From the NCBI GenBank assembly GCA_017379815.1, contig JAFNVK010000082.1, forward strand, positions 1 to 18,020: DNA of 18,020 nt, read 5' to 3'. The stretch comes from Clostridia bacterium (GTDB lineage Bacteria; Bacillota; Clostridia; Oscillospirales; CAG-272). Every line of letters begins with the position of its first letter. Positions within the stretch are counted from its first letter, which is position 1. Shown here piece after piece: positions 14,168-18,020 of this stretch. The position numbers were made by a program, and so were the translations under genes. Below the pieces are notes generated by a model. That model was not told the DNA's origin and did no database searches. It saw only the letters and a program-made list of their open reading frames with translations.

Positions 14168-15316
14168 TTACTCATGCCGACAGAGCCGCTCTACGGCGTC
14201 GGCAAAGGAGTCGATCTGCGACTCCGTTGTGCAATAGCCAACGCTCGCACGGACCGTTCCCTGCGCATCCGTGCCCAGCGTGCGGTGTCCAAGCGCCGAG
14301 CAATGAAAGCCTGCGCGCACGCAAAAGCCCATGCGATTCAAGGCAAGACCGACCTCCTCCGCGCTCCGCCCCTCGATCCCGAAGGAAAGCACCGAGCCTT
14401 GGTATTGCCTCGCATAGAGCGTAACTTGTGGAAGATAGGCCAGCCGCTCGGCAAGATGGGCGATCAAGCGGCACTCGTGTGCGTGGATCGCGGCGATCCC
14501 CATGCGCTTGACCTCTCCGATCCCGGCAAGGAGCCCCGCTATCGCCGGTGTGGGAAGCGTTCCCGCCTCAAATCTCTCGGGCATCTCCTCCGGCATTTCC
14601 GATTCGAGCGAATGATAACCGCTCCCACCCTCGGTCAGGGTATCAGCCTCTATTCCTTCGCCAAGCACAAGGAAACCGCTTCCCTGCGGACCGAGAAGCC
14701 CCTTATGCCCGGGCGCGCAAAGGGCGTCGATCTTCATCCCCTCCATATCGACGGGAAGATGGCCCAGGGACTGTGCGGCATCGACCACAAAAAGGATTCC
14801 GCGCTTACGGCAGAACTCACCGAGAGCCTCCAGCGGAAGTGAGGCTGAGCAGATGTTTGAGGCGTGCGCGCAGATCAGCATCCGCGTATTCGGACGGACC
14901 AGGCGCGCGAGCCTTGCCGTGATCCGTGCAGGGCTTCTTCCCTCCTCGAGGAGCATCGTCGGAAAAACGGTATACGTGATCCTCCCCTCCCGGGCGAGCT
15001 TTGCGATCGGGCGGTAGACCGCATTGTGCTCCATATCCGAAAGCAAAACGTGATCTCCCGTGCGCAAGATCCCCTTGATCACCGTGTTAATGGCCGCAGT
15101 GGCATTCAACGTAAAGACGAGCCTCTCGGGGTGCGGAGAGCCGACAAGCTCGGCTGCGGCCTTTCTGCAGGCATAGACCTTTTCGGCCGCCGCCAGCGAG
15201 AGCGCGTGCGCTCCTCGCCCCGGATTGCCTCCGTAAAAGCGCATACAGCGCGTCACCTCCGAGAGCACCTCCCGCGGCTTGGGAAAGGAGGTCGCCGCAT
15301 GGTCAAGATAGATCAA
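14168..15316 (-). CDS. Cysteine desulfurase family protein (class V aminotransferase, NifS/Csd-like)
   Basis: This PLP enzyme should release sulfur (or selenium) from cysteine (or selenocysteine) as a persulfide. With the chosen start it has 382 residues. Visible are IYLDHAATSFPKP at the N-terminus, EHNAVYRP (96-103), DAAQSLGH (179-186), APGHKG with the PLP lysine at about 205, FEAGTLPTPA, and RAGFHCSALGHRTLGT with the likely catalytic Cys at about 339. I prefer a TTG start at 15316 because GGGAGGG lies six bases upstream and the family usually begins MIYLDNAAT. The ATG at 15331 (MGGKALIYL) has no ribosome binding site but overlaps the upstream stop as TGATG, so it remains possible. It follows the DUF3343 gene directly, suggesting a sulfur-handling pair. 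Confidence 0.9.
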   Translation of the reverse strand: MIYLDHAATSFPKPREVLSEVTRCMRFYGGNPGRGAHALSLAAAEKVYACRKAAAELVGSPHPERLVFTLNATAAINTVIKGILRTGDHVLLSDMEHNAVYRPIAKLAREGRITYTVFPTMLLEEGRSPARITARLARLVRPNTRMLICAHASNICSASLPLEALGEFCRKRGILFVVDAAQSLGHLPVDMEGMKIDALCAPGHKGLLGPQGSGFLVLGEGIEADTLTEGGSGYHSLESEMPEEMPERFEAGTLPTPAIAGLLAGIGEVKRMGIAAIHAHECRLIAHLAERLAYLPQVTLYARQYQGSVLSFGIEGRSAEEVGLALNRMGFCVRAGFHCSALGHRTLGTDAQGTVRASVGYCTTESQIDSFADAVERLCRHE

Positions 15317-15330
15317 AGCCTTCCCTCCCA

Positions 15331-15561
15331 TCAAAAGCGGCGAAGCCCTGCCTCCCGCAAGATACGCCTGACCTGCCCCTCCAGCGTACAGGGAAAGGTG
15401 ATGGCGTAGCCGCATCCCTCCCGTCGCTCTCGCACACCATCCGCCCCCACGATCTCGCATCGGATCCCCGAGGCAGAAAGCAGGCTCTGCGCCCGCATCG
15501 CGTCGGTCAGCGTGCCGATCGGGAGTCGGCACTCTACCCGTTTATTCTTCAAATTCCGCAT
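15331..15561 (-). CDS. DUF3343 domain protein, putative Se/S carrier
   Basis: This is a 76-residue protein of the DUF3343 family, whose members are annotated as putative sulfur/selenium carriers and often sit next to class V aminotransferases. It has a short beta start (VECRLPIG), a helix with TLTDAMRAQSLLSASGI, a second strand, the REGCGYAITF motif with conserved Cys50 in GCG, and a second Cys58. The start is ATG at 15561 with GAAGGGGGTG upstream. It overlaps or abuts the cysteine desulfurase gene and is presumably co-translated with it. No clear promoter could be seen in the 151 bp up to the divergent enolase gene. Function is inferred from context; the family call rests on the GCG motif, size and neighbour. 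Confidence 0.75.
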   Translation of the reverse strand: MRNLKNKRVECRLPIGTLTDAMRAQSLLSASGIRCEIVGADGVRERREGCGYAITFPCTLEGQVRRILREAGLRRF

Positions 15562-15712
15562 GGTCGCACCCCCTTCAATGGCAGAATATGCCGATTACCG
15601 TCGCTTGGTGACGGAGAGATCCTACTTTTTCCTTTTCCCTGCATACCGCTCTTTCGGGTGGACGATACTATCCTCATCCACGAAAAATCAAAAGCGAAAG
15701 GAAGCTACTGCT

Positions 15713-17023
15713 ATGAACAAACCGCAAATCACCCGCTGCTGTGCCAAGGAGATTCTCGACTCGCGCGGAAATCCGACCCTGGAGGCTACCGTTTTTCTTA
15801 CCGACGGCACCGTCGGCGTGGCGAGTGTTCCGTCCGGGGCGTCGACCGGCATTTACGAGGCCTGTGAAAAACGGGACGGCGACCGCCGCCGCTACGGCGG
15901 ACGCGGCGTGCGTGAGGCCGTGGTAAACGTCGGTCGCGTCATCTCCCCCGCGATCTCGGGGATCTCTGCCTCGGAGCAGGCCGAGCTTGACCGCATCCTC
16001 TGTGACCTTGACAGCACGGAAAACAAAAGCCGCCTCGGCGCAAACGCCATCCTTGCCGTCTCCCTCGCGGCGGCACGCGCGGCGGCAAATTGGTATCGCA
16101 TGCCCCTTTACCGCTACCTTGGAGGGATCTCCGCAGAGCGCCTGCCCATTCCCATGATGAACATCCTCAACGGCGGTGCTCACGCGCAAAACAACGTGGA
16201 GATCCAGGAATTCATGATCGTTCCCGTGGGGGCGGAGTCCTTCTCGGAGGCTCTTCGCATGGGAAGCGAGATCTACCATACGCTCGGCCGGATCCTCTCG
16301 GGCGAGGGGCATCCCTCGGGTGTGGGAGACGAGGGCGGCTACGCCCCAAACCTGAAGGATGACGAGGAGGCGCTCGAGCTGATCTGCCGCGCCATTGAGG
16401 AGAGCGGCTACGACACCGACCGCGTACGCATTTCCCTTGACTGCGCCGCGAGCGAATGGTTCACGGAGGAGGGCGGCTACCGAATGCCGAAGCGCGGAGC
16501 CTCCTTCAGCCGTCAGGGGCTGATCGAATACTGGTGCGGGCTTGCCAAAAAATACCCCCTCTTCTCTATCGAGGACGGCCTTGATCAGCGTGACTTTGAG
16601 GGCTGGAGCGAGCTGATGAAGCGCCTTGGAAAGGATCTTTTGCTCGTGGGAGACGACCTCTTTGCCACCAACGTCAAGCGTCTGCGCGAGGGCATTCGCC
16701 ACGGCTCGGCAAACGCCATTCTCGTCAAGCCCAACCAGATCGGTACGCTGAGCGAGACGGTGCAGGTCATTCGCGAGGCGGCAGAGGCCGGATACGCCTT
16801 TATCCCCTCACACCGAAGCGGAGACACGGAGGACACCACGCTCGCCGATCTGGCCGTGGCCACCTCTGCGCCCCTGATCAAATCGGGAGCGCCCTGCCGC
16901 AGTGAGCGCGTGGCCAAGTACAACCGCCTTTTGCGGATCGAGTCGGCGCTCGGCTCGTCGGCGCTCTACGGTCTTCCCCGTCGGCAAAGCGCTCCTGCCC
17001 GAAAGCCGGCAACGGTGGGATAA
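15713..17023 (+). CDS. eno: Enolase (phosphopyruvate hydratase)
   Basis: Enolase converts 2-phosphoglycerate to phosphoenolpyruvate. The 436-residue protein has PSGASTGIYEA (40-50, Mg loop), NGGAHAQNN with His157, QEFMI, GDEGGYAP with Glu207, SLDCAASEW (metal Asp243), FSIEDGL (metal Glu287), GDDLFATN (metal Asp314), VKPNQIGTL with catalytic Lys339, SHRSGDTEDT (366-375) and Lys390. The active site is complete. The start is ATG at 15713 after GAAAGGAAG; the frame stays open upstream to 15512, but that part is not coding. The last dozen residues (RRQSAPARKPATVG) extend past the usual end. The gene is alone on its strand, not in a gap-pgk-tpi-gpm cluster. Confidence 0.95.
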   Translation: MNKPQITRCCAKEILDSRGNPTLEATVFLTDGTVGVASVPSGASTGIYEACEKRDGDRRRYGGRGVREAVVNVGRVISPAISGISASEQAELDRILCDLDSTENKSRLGANAILAVSLAAARAAANWYRMPLYRYLGGISAERLPIPMMNILNGGAHAQNNVEIQEFMIVPVGAESFSEALRMGSEIYHTLGRILSGEGHPSGVGDEGGYAPNLKDDEEALELICRAIEESGYDTDRVRISLDCAASEWFTEEGGYRMPKRGASFSRQGLIEYWCGLAKKYPLFSIEDGLDQRDFEGWSELMKRLGKDLLLVGDDLFATNVKRLREGIRHGSANAILVKPNQIGTLSETVQVIREAAEAGYAFIPSHRSGDTEDTTLADLAVATSAPLIKSGAPCRSERVAKYNRLLRIESALGSSALYGLPRRQSAPARKPATVG

Positions 17024-17025
17024 GA

Positions 17026-17062
17026 AAAAAGCCTTCGCTTCCTTGGGAAGCGAAGGCTTTTT
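17026..17062. terminator. Bidirectional terminator between eno and radC
   Basis: AAAAAGCCTTCGCTTCC (17026-17042) pairs with GGAAGCGAAGGCTTTTT (17046-17062) across a tiny loop, so each strand reads A-run, GC stem, T-run. It starts three bases after the eno stop and ends 13 bases beyond the radC stop. Confidence 0.95.
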
Positions 17063-17075
17063 GATGCAATACGGC

Positions 17076-17840
17076 TCAGATCGAGAAGCTGTCCAAGGCC
17101 CCCGCGTCCGCACCCTCGTAGAATTTGTCGTAAAAGCGATCGTTTTCGCGATCCAGATTGGGCGCGCAGTGCATGCTCGTCGAATTCTGGCGCATGATGG
17201 GCGCAAAGCGCTCGTCCACGATGACGAAATGCTCGACCAGCACGATCCCAAGCGTGCGCAGGCTCTCGTTGAGGCAATCGGTAAACTCGATATCCTGCAA
17301 GGAAGGAATCGCCAATCCGTTGGGATGGTTATGGGCCAGAACCACGTTCGCGGCGTGCATATGGTAGGCTCGCTCGGCAATGCGGCGAACCGCAACCTCG
17401 GCGGCGTTGACGATCCCATCCGTCACCTTAAAGCACTCCAGAAGACGCATACCGTTATCCAGCAGCATCGCATAGACCATCTCGTTCGTGGCGCAAACGA
17501 ACTGCGGACACAAAAACTTGGCCAGCTTGATCACGGTATCATAGCGCGTACGGCTCTTGGTTTCGTCCTTCAGCGTACGGCGGAGCATCTCGAGATGGAG
17601 CTTGAGGCAGATCGCCGACGATTCGCCCATGCCGTCGACCGCAGTCAGCTCGGGAAGCTCGGCTAAAAGCACGTTGCGCAGAGAGCCGAACTGATCAAGC
17701 AGCGCGTGCGCGATGCCGTTGGTATCCTTGCGCGGGATCGCGTAAGACAGAAGCATCTCCAAGAGTTCGTGATCGGCAAAGGATTCAAAGCCGCATTTGA
17801 GATAGCGTTCCCGCAGGCGTTGTCTGTGAAACTCATGCAT
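17076..17840 (-). CDS. radC: RadC/JAB-domain protein
   Basis: RadC-family proteins carry a helix-hairpin-helix-like N-terminal region and a C-terminal JAB (JAMM) metalloprotease-like domain. Their cellular role is still unclear despite the old DNA-repair name. The 254-residue protein begins MHEFHRQRLRERY and has LTAVDGMGESSAICLK (about 65-80). The JAMM motif AHNHPNGLAIPSLQD gives metal ligands His170, His172 and Asp183. The usual HNHPSG here reads HNHPNG. The start is the ATG at 17840; a TTG in frame at 17864 is less likely. It lies 78 bp after the lexA-like gene on the same strand, an arrangement seen in Firmicutes. Confidence 0.9.
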   Translation of the reverse strand: MHEFHRQRLRERYLKCGFESFADHELLEMLLSYAIPRKDTNGIAHALLDQFGSLRNVLLAELPELTAVDGMGESSAICLKLHLEMLRRTLKDETKSRTRYDTVIKLAKFLCPQFVCATNEMVYAMLLDNGMRLLECFKVTDGIVNAAEVAVRRIAERAYHMHAANVVLAHNHPNGLAIPSLQDIEFTDCLNESLRTLGIVLVEHFVIVDERFAPIMRQNSTSMHCAPNLDRENDRFYDKFYEGADAGALDSFSI

Positions 17841-17863
17841 AATGTCTTTTTTCCTCTTCAACA

Positions 17864-17899
17864 AAGAAGAAACAGAATAGCACGATCCTGTTTCTCCTT
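17864..17899 (-). repeat. Inverted repeat between the lexA-like gene and radC
   Basis: On the minus strand AAGGAGAAACAG (17899-17888) can pair with CTGTTTCTTCTT (17875-17864), a 12-bp stem with one G-U pair and a 12-base loop. It is followed by TGTTGAAGAGG, which lacks a proper T-run, so termination is uncertain. The hairpin ends just before the radC ribosome binding region. Confidence 0.5.
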
Positions 17900-17918
17900 G
17901 CTTCTTTCACCTTACGGA

Positions 17919-18020
17919 TTATTTGCGCTTCAGCTTGCCCACCACGCGACCCTTGCACTGCACGTCGGTGTAATCCTTGAGCAGGATCGGGCCGTAATCC
18001 GGGTTGAGCGATTGGAGGCG
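17919..18020 (-). CDS. lexA: LexA-like repressor (S24 peptidase) C-terminus, 5' part outside the window
   Basis: Only the last 33 codons are visible, reading RLQSLNPDYGPILLKDYTDV then QCKGRVVGKLKRK and a TAA stop. This matches the end of LexA (the RLQPEN...EPI...GKVVG pattern in S24 self-cleaving repressors), where the terminal strands close the peptidase domain. LexA represses the SOS regulon and cleaves itself on RecA filaments. The catalytic Ser/Lys and DNA-binding domain lie outside the window, so another S24 regulator cannot be excluded. Adjacency to radC supports lexA. Confidence 0.75.
   Translation of the reverse strand, partial: RLQSLNPDYGPILLKDYTDVQCKGRVVGKLKRK

Noticed and set aside
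15512..15712. In-frame upstream extension of enolase by 67 codons
   Set aside because: It does not resemble enolase, overlaps the divergent DUF3343 gene, and the ATG at 15713 has a ribosome binding site and the correct N-terminus.
15674..16702. A 342-codon minus-strand open frame opposite eno
   Set aside because: The enolase frame carries all catalytic residues; the antisense frame shows none and has no plausible start signals.
1..18020. CRISPR arrays, insertion sequences, tRNA/rRNA genes, phage or defence genes
   Set aside because: No tandem spaced repeats, transposase-like frames, cloverleaf sequences or defence domains were found; radC here sits beside a lexA-like gene rather than in an island.

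Overview
The window looks like chromosomal DNA of a fairly GC-rich member of the Clostridia (Firmicutes), perhaps an uncultured gut lineage. I judge this from the gene families: a MecA-type adaptor, an AraM-type glycerol-1-phosphate dehydrogenase, a radC next to a lexA-like gene, a DUF3343 protein beside a cysteine desulfurase, a ZTP riboswitch before purE, and sigma-A promoters with 17-bp spacers and strong GGAGG-type ribosome binding sites. The taxonomic placement is inference. I see no mobile element, CRISPR array, tRNA or rRNA, and no region that looks recently transferred.

Layout. (1) 1-3915, minus strand: purine biosynthesis operon purE-purC-purF-purM. It is read from a near-consensus promoter at 3887-3915 through a ZTP (pfl) riboswitch (3803-3870) and its overlapping intrinsic terminator (3762-3806). 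purM runs off the left edge. (2) 3995-5745, minus: a PlsC-type acyltransferase followed by a HisK-like PHP phosphoesterase. (3) 5837-8087, plus: sn-glycerol-1-phosphate dehydrogenase (araM/egsA) and a NagD-like HAD phosphatase, divergent from plsC and ending at a very strong terminator. (4) 8095-13329, minus: a tightly packed six-gene operon deoC-deoD-deoB-cdd-nnr-DUF218, for nucleoside salvage plus NAD(P)HX repair. (5) 13439-14068, plus: MecA-like adaptor gene. (6) 14168-15561, minus: DUF3343 protein and cysteine desulfurase, overlapping. (7) 15713-17023, plus: enolase. (8) 17076-18020, minus: lexA-like gene (only the 3' end is in the window) and radC.

How the genes relate. The pur operon makes IMP precursors de novo, and the riboswitch would raise its expression when ZTP/ZMP signals folate (10-formyl-THF) shortage. 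The deo/cdd operon recycles nucleosides: cytidine deaminase and purine nucleoside phosphorylase feed phosphopentomutase and deoxyribose-phosphate aldolase, which delivers acetaldehyde and glyceraldehyde-3-phosphate to glycolysis, where enolase acts. Nnr repairs damaged NAD(P)H and its gene shares two close junctions with these genes. The divergent plsC/araM pair both touch glycerophospholipid precursors. The most notable points are the complete ZTP riboswitch, a PurF whose glutaminase active site looks lost, matching promoter arms in the plsC/araM divergent region, and the DUF3343-cysteine desulfurase pair.
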